Shown here in pieces: positions 52,914 through 61,199 of a DNA stretch of 64,000 nt. The position numbers were made by a program, and so were the translations under genes. The notes under the pieces are model-generated. The model was not told the DNA's origin. It was given only the letters and a program-made list of their open reading frames with translations, and made no database searches. Numbering within the stretch: position 1 is the first letter of the stretch; each line of letters opens with the position of its first letter. Source of the stretch: Haloterrigena salifodinae (GTDB lineage Archaea; Halobacteriota; Halobacteria; Halobacteriales; Natrialbaceae); contig NZ_RQWN01000003.1 of the NCBI RefSeq assembly GCF_003977755.1, positions 558,001-622,000 on the forward strand, in the 5' to 3' direction.

Positions 52914-53132
52914 CAGCATGCGATATATAGTTGCTGGTGGCCCTTGCCGGTCGATGTGGCCACGGTCGAGCGATCGCTGCTACGGAGAGCGTCGGCCACG
53001 CTGCGTTCGCCGGCGCCACAAATCTCCAGTAATAGCGGTTGTCAGCGACCAGTCAGCGATCGGTGCGGCATCTCGAGAACAATCGCTCGAGTATGACTCG
53101 GTCGGTCGATTCGATCGCCGGGAGCCCGACGG

Positions 53133-53615
53133 TCAGAGATCGAGCGTGTAGACGACCTCCCGGCGCTCCTCGCCGCCAATCTCGACCGTGTCCTCGCCGG
53201 TTCGCTCGAATCCCTGTTCCTCGTAGAACCGCCGGCCGCCCTCGTTGGAAGCGAGGTCCATCGCCCGCATTCGCTCCATGTTGAAGTCCTGCAAGTCCTC
53301 GCAGAGCCGCTCGTGTAGCGCCGTCCCGATCCCCCGTCCTTGGTGGTCCGGGTGGACCGCCATCCGGAGGACGTCGCCTTCCGCCTCGCTGACGACGCCG
53401 TGGGTGAAGCCGACCACCTCGCCGTCGGCTTCGGCGACGAGAAACGCCGTCCCCGGTTTTGACAGCGCCTGCTCGAGTCGCTCGTCGCCGTACCAGTCGT
53501 CGATCGTCTCGTCGATCGCGTGGGACTCGAGTTCGTCGTACGTTTCGTGCCAGGTGTCGCGAGCGACGCTCCTGATCTCCGAACGATCCTCGAGGGTGGC
53601 CGGTCGAAGTTCCAT
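53133..53615 (-). CDS. GNAT-family N-acetyltransferase
   Basis: 160 residues from ATG 53615 (MELRPATLEDRSEIRSV); an in-frame ATG at 53657 would add 14 residues without similarity. The acetyl-CoA loop is VHPDHQGRGIGTALHERL, preceded by the beta strands EVVGFTHGVV and DVLRMAV; the end ASNEGGRRFYEEQGFERTG is the typical GNAT C-terminus. Substrate unknown. It is separated from the exporter gene by a 284-base gap and lies on the same strand upstream of it. Confidence 0.9.
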   Translation of the reverse strand: MELRPATLEDRSEIRSVARDTWHETYDELESHAIDETIDDWYGDERLEQALSKPGTAFLVAEADGEVVGFTHGVVSEAEGDVLRMAVHPDHQGRGIGTALHERLCEDLQDFNMERMRAMDLASNEGGRRFYEEQGFERTGEDTVEIGGEERREVVYTLDL

Positions 53616-53876
53616 ACCGCCCGCTACACCACCGGCTATCAAAGTGGTTTCACCCACTCTGTGGGGTTGTAGCAGGTGGCTAGAACGGTCGCTTCGAGTG
53701 GAACCGAAACGGGAGTCGAACGACGGTTGCGGGACGAGGTCGAACGGTAGAACTCCCTGCGAACGACTGTCGAGCCAGGGGAGGCCGACGACTGCACTCG
53801 ACGCGATCGCTACGAAGTTAGTCTCGAGTGGAAGGAGAGGGGTCGAGATCGCGGACGGAGAGCATCGCGATCGTCC

Positions 53877-54035
53877 TCACCCGGTGAGGAACCCACCGGT
53901 CGGGATACGCGTCGTGGGCGTACCGTCCTCGTTCGTCGACGCATCGTCGCCGAAGTCGGGGGAGTGGCGGATCGTTCGTCGGGCCTTTGCCAGTCGCTGC
54001 GTGCTTGCCGTGACGGTGGCGAGTATCTTACTCAT
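53877..54035 (-). CDS. Possible tiny protein (52 residues) with leaderless promoter
   Basis: From ATG 54035 the frame encodes MSKILATVTASTQRLAKARR and continues to TGA 53877-53879. Upstream ATGs at 54053 and 54062 are in frame but overlap the promoter. A TATA box (CTTATAT on this strand, 54061-54067) sits 26-32 bases before ATG 54035, the typical leaderless spacing. A 17-base palindrome (TCCTCACC-C-GGTGAGGA, 53874-53890) covers the end. No family is recognised; whether it is translated is uncertain. Confidence 0.4.
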   Translation of the reverse strand: MSKILATVTASTQRLAKARRTIRHSPDFGDDASTNEDGTPTTRIPTGGFLTG

Positions 54036-54060
54036 ACACGAGTAAAGAAGCATGGGGCGC

Positions 54061-54067
54061 ATATAAG
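54061..54067 (-). promoter_or_regulatory. TATA box for the 52-residue frame
   Basis: ATATAAG on the + strand (CTTATAT leftward), placed so that transcription would begin within a few bases of ATG 54035. It is the main support for the small leftward gene. Confidence 0.45.
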
Positions 54068-54252
54068 TATTTTCGAAATGAAAGATCGTGTGGGTGCGGC
54101 GGTAACGAGCGGAGATCTTCCTATCGATCGAACGAGTGACTTAGAACCTCTAGATCGTGAATTTGGGTGATTTACCAATAGGTATGACCAGACCTAGAGG
54201 ATGATTCACAAAGGTATAAAATAAGATAGGTCGGTGGTATCGGCGCGAGCGG

Positions 54253-55584
54253 TCAGCGATGAAGGTGACATGCGGCGAAGTGTTCGCCTGAGCCAACGGT
54301 CGACTCGAGTTGGTACGCGGGCCGCTCCCGAGCGCAGATACTCTGCTCGGCAAACGACTCGAGCAAGAGGGAACTCGCTTCGTCCCAGTCGTCCTCGTCG
54401 ACCGCGTCGCCGCGGTCGGTCGCGATCCGGTCGATCGCCTCGGTGACGGTTTCGCCGGCCTCGCCGCCGGGCGGTTGGCCGCCGAAGAACTCTCGGCGGA
54501 TCTCGTCGGCCGACATCGCCTCGAAGGTCCGGCGTTTGACCGCCCGCATGAACGCGCGGGTGTGGGCCCACTCCTCGTCGGTCAGGTCGTACTCCGCCGG
54601 CGCGATCAGCCGCGGACACCGCGTTCGGAACCGACAGCCGGAGGGCGGATCCTGCGGGCTCGGCACCTCCCCCTCAAGGACGCCGCGGACGCCCGACTCC
54701 CGCGGATCCGGGACGGGAATGGACTCGAGCAACGCCTTCGTGTAGGGGTGTTGGGGATTCTCGAACAGCTCCTCCTTCTCGGCGACCTCGACCATGTGGC
54801 CCAGGTACATCACCGCCACGCGGTCGGAGACGTAGCGGATGACCGAGAGGTCGTGGGCGATGAAGAGGTAGGTCAGGCCGAACTCCTCCTGGAGTTCGTC
54901 CATCGTGTTCATCACCTGGGCCTGAATGGAGACGTCGAGCGCGGAGACGGGTTCGTCACAGACCACGAAGTCGGGGTCGACCGACAGCGCCCGCGCGAGG
55001 TTGATCCGCTGGCGCTGGCCCCCCGAGAATGCGTGAGGGTGGCGGTTGTAGTGGCGCGGGTCGAGCCCGACCTTCTCGAGCAGTTCCTTCGCCCGCGCCT
55101 CTCGGCCCTCGTCGTCTAACATGTCGTGGGCTCGCATCGGCTCCTCGATGATCTGGCCTACCTTCATACGGGGGTCGAGCGACGACTGGGGGTCCTGGAA
55201 GATCATCTGCATGTCCGAGCGCATGCGCCGCAGCTCCTCGCCGCCGAGGTCGGCCAGGTTCCGGCCCTTGAAGTAGATGTCCCCCTCGGTCGGCTCGAGC
55301 AGGCGCAGGATCGTCCGCCCGAGCGTGCTCTTCCCGCAGCCGGACTCGCCGACGAGTCCGAGGGTCTCCCCGGGTTGGATCTCGAGCGAGACGTCGTCGA
55401 CCGCTTGCACCGTCCCGGGATCCATGCTGATCGGCGGGAACTGATCGGGCTCGAACTGCAGCCCCGCGAACAGCCCTGACTCTTGGGCGAAGTGCTTCGA
55501 GACGGCGTCGAGTTCGAGCAGCGGGCCGTCGCCCTCGTAGCCGCTGTCGTCGCCCAACCGGAGGTCGCTACTCACGGCGCTCAC
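54253..55584 (-). CDS. Dipeptide/oligopeptide ABC transporter ATP-binding protein (DppF/OppF type)
   Basis: 443 residues. Walker [13 protein letters not shown] signature SGGQRQR, Walker [12 protein letters not shown] and the H-loop LFIAHDLS are all present. The family C-terminal oligopeptide segment is [13 protein letters not shown]. An extra ~100 residues follow it ([15 protein letters not shown] and onward), with several His/Cys residues at the end, as in other haloarchaeal homologues. It is the last gene of a five-gene operon and overlaps the preceding ATPase by 17 bases. It energises import of peptides. Confidence 0.93.
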   Translation of the reverse strand: MSAVSSDLRLGDDSGYEGDGPLLELDAVSKHFAQESGLFAGLQFEPDQFPPISMDPGTVQAVDDVSLEIQPGETLGLVGESGCGKSTLGRTILRLLEPTEGDIYFKGRNLADLGGEELRRMRSDMQMIFQDPQSSLDPRMKVGQIIEEPMRAHDMLDDEGREARAKELLEKVGLDPRHYNRHPHAFSGGQRQRINLARALSVDPDFVVCDEPVSALDVSIQAQVMNTMDELQEEFGLTYLFIAHDLSVIRYVSDRVAVMYLGHMVEVAEKEELFENPQHPYTKALLESIPVPDPRESGVRGVLEGEVPSPQDPPSGCRFRTRCPRLIAPAEYDLTDEEWAHTRAFMRAVKRRTFEAMSADEIRREFFGGQPPGGEAGETVTEAIDRIATDRGDAVDEDDWDEASSLLLESFAEQSICARERPAYQLESTVGSGEHFAACHLHR

Positions 55585-56734
55585 CTCCGTCGTCGGCCGT
55601 CGGGTTCGGGGCGAGGCCGGACTCGGAGTCAGTGTCGACGGAATCCTCCCCGCTCGGCGTCGGTTCGCGGTCCTCGAGCGGCGGACTCTCGTCGTAGCCC
55701 ACGTCGAAGACGTCGTGTTTCACGCAGGCCGCCCGGTGGGGTTCGCCGTCGCCCGCGACGATCTTCGGCTCGGGGTGGACCCGCTTGCACACCTCCCGCG
55801 CGTGGGGACAGCGCGGGTGGAACCGACAGCCCGAGGGCGGGTCGATCGCTTCGGGCATCACGCCCTCGATGGGCTCGAGGTCGCCGACGGTCCGGTCGGG
55901 GCGCGGCATCGAGTCGAGCAGGGCATCCGTGTAGGGGTGTTTAGTGTCGTAGAAGAGGTCGTCGACGGCGGCCTGTTCGATGATCTCGCCGAGGTACATG
56001 ACGTTCACGCGGTCGCAAATCTCCGCGACGACGCCCAGATCGTGGGTGACCCAGATAAAACTCGTCCCGTACTTCGCCTGGAGCTCGTCGACCAGATCGA
56101 GGATCTGGCCCTCCACGGTGACGTCGAGCGCCGTCGTCGGCTCGTCGGCGATGATGAGGCTTGGCTCGCAGGCCAGAGCCATCGCGATGAGCACGCGCTG
56201 GCGCATTCCCCCGGAGAACTGGTGGGGGTACTCCTCGTAGCGCTGCTCGGGATCGGGGATACCGACCTCCCGAAGCATGTCGATCGCCTCCGCTTTCGCC
56301 TCGTCCTCTCCGAGGCCGCGGTTGAGTTCGATGAACTCCCGGAGCTGTCCACCCACCGTGAAGACAGGGTTGAGCGACTCCATCGGATCCTGGAAGATCA
56401 CCGCGATCTCGTTGCCCCGGATCCGGGTCCGGATCTCCTCGTTCGAGAGCACGTCGTCGCGCTCCCGGAGTTCGCCGTTCGGCCCCTCCTCGAGGCCGAA
56501 GATCGTCTCGCCCTTGTAGGTGATCTCGCCGGCGACGATCTCGCCGGGATCCTCGACGAGCCGCAGCAGGCTCATCGAGGCGACCGACTTGCCGGCGCCG
56601 CTCTCGCCGACGAGGCCGACGATCTCGCCCTCGTGGACCTCGAAGGAGATCCCGTCGACTGCGCGCACTGTACCGGTTTCCGTGAAGAACTGCGTCTTGA
56701 GGTTCTCGACGCGAAGGAGTGGTTCGGAGCTCAT
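55568..56734 (-). CDS. Dipeptide/oligopeptide ABC transporter ATP-binding protein (DppD/OppD type)
   Basis: 388 residues from ATG 56734; the frame continues 14 codons upstream into the permease gene. Walker [10 protein letters not shown], signature SGGMRQR, Walker [12 protein letters not shown] and H-loop WVTHDLG are visible, then the family C-terminal cluster [14 protein letters not shown]. It starts one base after the DppC-like stop. It pairs with the DppF-type ATPase to power the transporter. The acidic C-terminal ~40 residues are halophile decoration. Confidence 0.93.
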   Translation of the reverse strand: MSSEPLLRVENLKTQFFTETGTVRAVDGISFEVHEGEIVGLVGESGAGKSVASMSLLRLVEDPGEIVAGEITYKGETIFGLEEGPNGELRERDDVLSNEEIRTRIRGNEIAVIFQDPMESLNPVFTVGGQLREFIELNRGLGEDEAKAEAIDMLREVGIPDPEQRYEEYPHQFSGGMRQRVLIAMALACEPSLIIADEPTTALDVTVEGQILDLVDELQAKYGTSFIWVTHDLGVVAEICDRVNVMYLGEIIEQAAVDDLFYDTKHPYTDALLDSMPRPDRTVGDLEPIEGVMPEAIDPPSGCRFHPRCPHAREVCKRVHPEPKIVAGDGEPHRAACVKHDVFDVGYDESPPLEDREPTPSGEDSVDTDSESGLAPNPTADDGGERRE

Positions 56735-56735
56735 G

Positions 56736-57767
56736 TTAGTCGTTGATCCGCGGGTCGAGGGCGTCCTGTAAGCCATCGCCGAACAGGTTGAAGCCCATGA
56801 TGGTGATCATGATCGCGATTCCCGGCCAGATCGACAGCCAGACGTTCGAGTGCATGTAGCCGTGGGCGGTCCTGAGCATCGCGCCCCAGTCCGGCGTCGG
56901 GGGCTGGGCGCCGTAGCCGAGAAACGAGAGACCGGCAACGATGAGGATCGTCACGCCGATTTGCAGCGTCGCGTACACCAGCACCGGCGCGAAGCTGTTC
57001 GGAATGACGTGTCTGAGGATGATGTTGCGATCCCTGACCCCCGCCGCCCGCGCCGCCTCGATGTAGTCCATCTCGCGGATGCTCAGGACCCGGCTCCGGA
57101 TGATGCGCGCGAACACCGGGATGAACGTGATCCCGACGCCCAGCACCGCGTACCAGATGTTCGCCCCGCCGACGAAGACGGTGAAGACGATGATGAGGAT
57201 CAGCGGCGGGATCGAGTAGACCGTTTCGACGGCCCGCATCAGGACGTCGTCGATGCGGCCGCCGTAGTAGCCGGCGACGGCGCCGATGAGCGTTCCGCCG
57301 AGCAGTCCGATAAAGGCCGATATCAGCCCGACGAACACCGACACCTGGGTGCCGTAGACGATCCGCGTGAAGTAGTCCCGACCGGCGCGGTCGGTTCCGA
57401 GCGGGTGCTCGAGGGTGCCGCCCGCCGGCAGCGGGTTCCACGACTGCTCCGCGAGCGGGAAGTACGGCGGCACGTGCGCCTGGCCTTCGCCCGGCGCCGG
57501 GATGTGGGTGGGGTGGTCGAAGATCGGGATCGCCCGCGCGAAGGTAAAGTCCGACAGCAGTCCGAACGTGAGCAGCGAGAGGTTGCTATCGATCAGGGCG
57601 TACACCGCGACGAACAGCACGAACGAGACGATGTACAGCCCCCAGCGGGCCGTCGTGTCCCGTTTGACCTGCGCGACGGTGTACCGCCAGCCGACGCGCG
57701 CTTCGACTTCTTCGTCCTCCGCGACCGATTCAGAGCCGCCTTCGATCTGTGATTCGCCAACTGCCAT
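56736..57767 (-). CDS. Dipeptide/oligopeptide ABC transporter permease (DppC/OppC type)
   Basis: 343 residues. An N-terminal OppC_N segment with the first membrane helix (LYIVSFVLFVAVYALI) is followed by the permease core with the EAA loop (YIEAARAAGVRDRNIILRHVIPN). The motif ADRAGRDYFTRIVYG of OppC proteins is intact. About six membrane helices. It starts two bases after the DppB-like gene and belongs to the same operon. Confidence 0.93.
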   Translation of the reverse strand: MAVGESQIEGGSESVAEDEEVEARVGWRYTVAQVKRDTTARWGLYIVSFVLFVAVYALIDSNLSLLTFGLLSDFTFARAIPIFDHPTHIPAPGEGQAHVPPYFPLAEQSWNPLPAGGTLEHPLGTDRAGRDYFTRIVYGTQVSVFVGLISAFIGLLGGTLIGAVAGYYGGRIDDVLMRAVETVYSIPPLILIIVFTVFVGGANIWYAVLGVGITFIPVFARIIRSRVLSIREMDYIEAARAAGVRDRNIILRHVIPNSFAPVLVYATLQIGVTILIVAGLSFLGYGAQPPTPDWGAMLRTAHGYMHSNVWLSIWPGIAIMITIMGFNLFGDGLQDALDPRIND

Positions 57768-57769
57768 GC

Positions 57770-58771
57770 TTATTCACTCTCTCCGTAGGTGACGCGCGGG
57801 TCGACGTACGCGTAGGAAATGTCGGTGATGATGACGCCGATCACGAACAGGAACCCGAGCATCATCGTGATCCCCATCACGAGCTGGTAGTCGTTCTGGG
57901 CGATCGCGTCGACGAATAGCCGACCCATACCGTTGATGTTGAATACCGTTTCGACCAGCACCGCGCCGCCGATCGCCGTCGACAGGTTCAGCCCGACGAT
58001 CGTGATGATCGGCAGCTGGGCCACGTTGAAGGCGTGCTTTCGCAGGATCGTCCGCTCGGGCACGCCGTAGGCGCGGGCCAGCTTGACGTACTCGCCCTGC
58101 AGCGACTCGATCATCTGGGTGCGCTCGACGCGCATGATCGTCGCCATCTGGAGTGTCCCCAGCGCGATCATCGGCAACAGCAGGTGCCTGAGCGTCTCGT
58201 AGTACAGCTCCGGGTAGCTGCTGATTCCTCGAACGGAATCGGGCGATCGCCAGGGATAGACGAGCCCGCTCGAGGGGAACCAGCCGAGTTTGACTGCGAA
58301 GATCAGGATCAGGACGATCCCGATCCAGAACGACGGCGTGCTGACGCCGAAGAGGGCGACGATCCGCGAGACGTGATCGGTCGGTTCGTTGCGCTTGTTC
58401 GCGGCGATGATGCCGAGCGGGATCGCCGTCACGAGGGCGAACGCGTACGCGGACAGGACCAACAACAGGGTCGGACCGACCCGCTCCAGCATTAGGTCCG
58501 CGACCGGGCGCCGGTAGTAGATGCTCCGGCCGAAGTCGCCCTGCAACAGGCCGGCCATGTACGTCACGTACCGCTCGTGTAACGGCTGGTCCAGTCCGTA
58601 CCGCTGTTCGATCGCTCTGACCTGTGCTTCGGTGTGCTCCTGTCCCTGGAGCATGAGGCTGACGGGATCGCCCGGGCCCAGGTTCGCCAGCAGGAACGTG
58701 ATGACGGAGATCCCGATCAGGACGGGGATCGCCTGTAGGATCCTGTATGTCGTGTACTTGAGTAGTTTCAT
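57770..58771 (-). CDS. Dipeptide/oligopeptide ABC transporter permease (DppB/OppB type)
   Basis: 333 residues with six membrane helices. N-terminus RILQAIPVLIGISVITFLL is the classical DppB opening; LGPGDPVSLM and the EAA loop (YVKLARAYGVPERTILRKHAFN) follow. It forms the pore with the DppC-type permease. 123 bases separate it from the substrate-binding protein gene upstream, a normal gap for a highly expressed first gene. Confidence 0.93.
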   Translation of the reverse strand: MKLLKYTTYRILQAIPVLIGISVITFLLANLGPGDPVSLMLQGQEHTEAQVRAIEQRYGLDQPLHERYVTYMAGLLQGDFGRSIYYRRPVADLMLERVGPTLLLVLSAYAFALVTAIPLGIIAANKRNEPTDHVSRIVALFGVSTPSFWIGIVLILIFAVKLGWFPSSGLVYPWRSPDSVRGISSYPELYYETLRHLLLPMIALGTLQMATIMRVERTQMIESLQGEYVKLARAYGVPERTILRKHAFNVAQLPIITIVGLNLSTAIGGAVLVETVFNINGMGRLFVDAIAQNDYQLVMGITMMLGFLFVIGVIITDISYAYVDPRVTYGESE

Positions 58772-58894
58772 TGGTCCGCGGGTTGATGGTGGTCTCGTCG
58801 CTGCGCCGGTGCCGGCGGTGGCGCGGGACGGCGGTCGCGCGGACCGCCGGGAAATCGGTCGACAGCACCGAACGCGTCCTGCGAGCCGGCGCGC

Positions 58895-60472
58895 TCACTC
58901 GACCGAGACGTTCGCGTAGTCCGAGACGAAGGTCGGGTTGTACGTGGCGTCCGGATGGGCCTGCAGATCCTGCACATAGTCGCGCGAGGCCATCGTGTTG
59001 TCCTGCGTGAACGCGGGTAGCGCCGGCAGTTGCTCGACGATCTCCCGGATGATCGGCTCGTAAATCTCGTAGCGCCCCTCCTGATCGGCCATGTTACGCG
59101 CCTGTGCCAGTCCCTCGTGGAAGCCGTCGCTACCCTCGTAGAAGTGGCCCTGATTGAGCTCTTCCTGGCTCTCGTGGAACAGCGAGTAGAGGTAGAAGTC
59201 CGGATCGGGACCGCCGCTCCACCCCAGCAGGTACATGTTGTAGTCGTCCGCGTTGCCCGTGGTGTAGGTGTCCACGAGCGTCGAGAAGTCGAGCTGCTGG
59301 ACGTCGGCCCCGTAGCCGATCTCGTCGAGCCGCGTGGCGATCCGTTCGGCGAGTTGCGCGCGGATCCCCTCCGGCGTGATGATCGTCGGCGCGAAGTCGT
59401 CGGGCGCGTGCTCGTCTAACAGCGACTGGGCCTCGTCGGGATCGTACCCCGGCAGGAGCTCCTGGTACTCGTCTTCGGGGAATCCCCAGACCTCGTTGAC
59501 GACCGGCGGAATCGGGCTGTACATCGGCGAGGTCACGTTCGCGGCGTTGGACTCGATGAAATCCTCCATCGAGAACGAGTAGGCGATCCCCCGGCGGACC
59601 TCTGGGCTGGTCGTGGGCCCCTCGTTGCAGTTGAACGCCATGTACATGTACGTGGCACTCTCGGCCGAGTGGAGGTTCACCCCCTGCTCGTTCTCGAGGA
59701 CGTCCCAGTCGTCGTTCGGAACGCCCGCGATCACGTCGGTGTTCTCGGCCCGGATGTCCGAGACCCGCCCCGCCGAGTCGTCGTGGGCCACGAACCGGAC
59801 TCGCTCCAAGTTCGGCTCCAGATCGTCCCAGTAGTCGTCCCACCGCGCGATTTCGACGTAATCGCCCTCGAGTTCTTCGAAGGTGAACGGACCGCTCCCC
59901 ACCGGCTCCCTGTTGAACGCCTCGGAATCCTCAGACCGGACGCTTTCGGGCACCACCGTCACGCCCATCGTCTGGAGTTCGAACGGGCCGTACGGTTCCT
60001 CGCCGAGGTCGACCTGCAACTGGTAGTCGTCGATGACCTCGGTGCTCTCGATCATGTCGTACTCGGCGGCGTTCTCCGTCTCCTCCTCGACGGGGGCGGT
60101 AAACGAATAGGCGACGTCCGAGGCGGTCACGTCGTCACCGTTGTGGAACTCGGCCGCCTCCTCGATCTCGAAGATATAGCGCGTCCCCTCGCGCTCGACG
60201 GTCGGTTCGCCCGTCGCGATCTTCGGCTGGAGCTTGAGGTCCTCGCCGAACTCGTAGAGTCCGTCGAAGACGTGGTTGATCACTTGGAAGCTGTAGACGT
60301 CGTTCGAAACGACGGGGTCGAACTGATCCTCCCGTGATTGCTCTTGCGTGAAATGGAAGGCGTCGCCGTCGCCATCACCCCCACCGATGCACCCTGCGAC
60401 CGCTGCCGCGGAGACGGCAACACCTGAGGCGAGGAGCCGCCGTCGAGTTACTGCTGAGCTACGTTGCACCAT
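58895..60472 (-). CDS. ABC transporter substrate-binding lipoprotein (SBP_bac_5, peptide type)
   Basis: 525 residues from ATG 60472; an in-frame upstream reading to 60520 covers the promoter. The N-terminus is a Tat lipoprotein signal (TRRRLLASG, lipobox VAGC with C28) followed by a Gly/Asp linker. The family pattern is visible: FEIEEAAEFHNGDDVTASD (split), GSGPFTFEELEGD, and AFNCNEGPTTSPEVRRGIAY. It captures peptides or related solutes (nickel or sugars are possible in this family) outside the cell. It is the first gene of the operon and its start region carries a 19-base palindrome. Confidence 0.92.
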   Translation of the reverse strand: MVQRSSAVTRRRLLASGVAVSAAAVAGCIGGGDGDGDAFHFTQEQSREDQFDPVVSNDVYSFQVINHVFDGLYEFGEDLKLQPKIATGEPTVEREGTRYIFEIEEAAEFHNGDDVTASDVAYSFTAPVEEETENAAEYDMIESTEVIDDYQLQVDLGEEPYGPFELQTMGVTVVPESVRSEDSEAFNREPVGSGPFTFEELEGDYVEIARWDDYWDDLEPNLERVRFVAHDDSAGRVSDIRAENTDVIAGVPNDDWDVLENEQGVNLHSAESATYMYMAFNCNEGPTTSPEVRRGIAYSFSMEDFIESNAANVTSPMYSPIPPVVNEVWGFPEDEYQELLPGYDPDEAQSLLDEHAPDDFAPTIITPEGIRAQLAERIATRLDEIGYGADVQQLDFSTLVDTYTTGNADDYNMYLLGWSGGPDPDFYLYSLFHESQEELNQGHFYEGSDGFHEGLAQARNMADQEGRYEIYEPIIREIVEQLPALPAFTQDNTMASRDYVQDLQAHPDATYNPTFVSDYANVSVE

Positions 60473-60489
60473 AGCATATGATATGCTAT
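60471..60489 (-). promoter_or_regulatory. 19-base palindromic operator over the start of the peptide ABC operon
   Basis: ATAGCATAT-G-ATATGCTAT: two perfect 9-base arms around one central base. It begins at the SBP start codon and covers the predicted transcription start, since a TATA box lies at 60499-60506. Binding there would block transcription, so a repressor of peptide uptake is likely. Confidence 0.7.
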
Positions 60490-60498
60490 CACGAACCA

Positions 60499-60506
60499 GA
60501 TATAGT
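60499..60506 (-). promoter_or_regulatory. TATA box of the peptide ABC operon
   Basis: ACTATATC on the leftward strand, centred 31 bases before the SBP ATG. The predicted start of transcription (about 60477) falls inside the palindrome, and the mRNA would be almost leaderless. Confidence 0.6.
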
Positions 60507-60538
60507 TTTTGCCGCATCACATATCGTCTCGGAAAATA

Positions 60539-60606
60539 ATGTCCAATGATATACGGAAATAAGGCCTCATGAGAATGTCTGGGCGGTATAGACGATTATT
60601 GGACAT
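60539..60606. repeat. 9-base inverted repeat pair ATGTCCAAT / ATTGGACAT, 50 bases apart
   Basis: Perfect arms at 60539-60547 and 60598-60606 in the gap between the peptide operon and the PPC gene. The spacer is 50 bases of mixed sequence. It could be a paired regulator site, a small folded RNA or the ends of a tiny element; no transposase is nearby. Confidence 0.45.
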
Positions 60607-60778
60607 GCAAGCACCATCGTGTTCATAGACCTTCGATACTGTGCGCAGTCGCCACTCTCTCGTCGTTGTCGTCGTCAATCTCCCGCGGGGGTAGTGTCCC
60701 CTGCTGGCGACTCGGCAGGGACCGCACCTTGGTAGCCAACCGGAGAGCTTTTTCTATCGGCAGATACAGATGTGGGAT

Positions 60779-61198
60779 ATGAACTACCGCACCGTCGAGA
60801 CGACGGACGAGTACGTCGCTCGCCTCGAGCACGGCGCCGACTGGCGGGCCGAGATCGAGTCGCTCGCGGGCGAGGTCGACGCCGACGCAGCCTGGTTTAC
60901 CGCCCTCGGCGCGGTGCAGGACGCGGAACTCTGGTTTTACGATCAGGACGAGTGCGAGTACTACCCAATCGAGTTCGACGAACCGCTCGAGGTCGCGACC
61001 TGCGTGGGGAACGTCTCGTGGCTCGGCGGAGACCGATTTGCCCACACCCACGCCGTCCTCTCGGACGACGAGGGGACGACGTATTCCGGCCACCTGAACG
61101 AGGCGACGGTCTGGGCCGGCGAGGTCTACATGCGCGTCTTCGCGGACGAACTCGAGCGCGAACACGACGAAACCACCGATCTGGACCTGTGGCTCTGA
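60779..61198 (+). CDS. PPC (DUF296)-domain protein
   Basis: 139 residues from ATG 60779; an ATG at 60770 would add three. The PPC fold is recognised by AAWFTALGAVQDAELWFYD, the later GGDRFAHTHAVLSDDEGTTYSGHL (metal-like His pattern H-x-H) and AGEVYMRVF. In plants the domain is linked to AT-hook DNA-binding proteins; archaeal stand-alone proteins are trimers of unknown role. It ends one base before the DNA polymerase D large-subunit gene, so it is probably co-transcribed with it, an order seen in other haloarchaea. Confidence 0.9.
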   Translation: MNYRTVETTDEYVARLEHGADWRAEIESLAGEVDADAAWFTALGAVQDAELWFYDQDECEYYPIEFDEPLEVATCVGNVSWLGGDRFAHTHAVLSDDEGTTYSGHLNEATVWAGEVYMRVFADELEREHDETTDLDLWL

Positions 61199-61199
61199 C

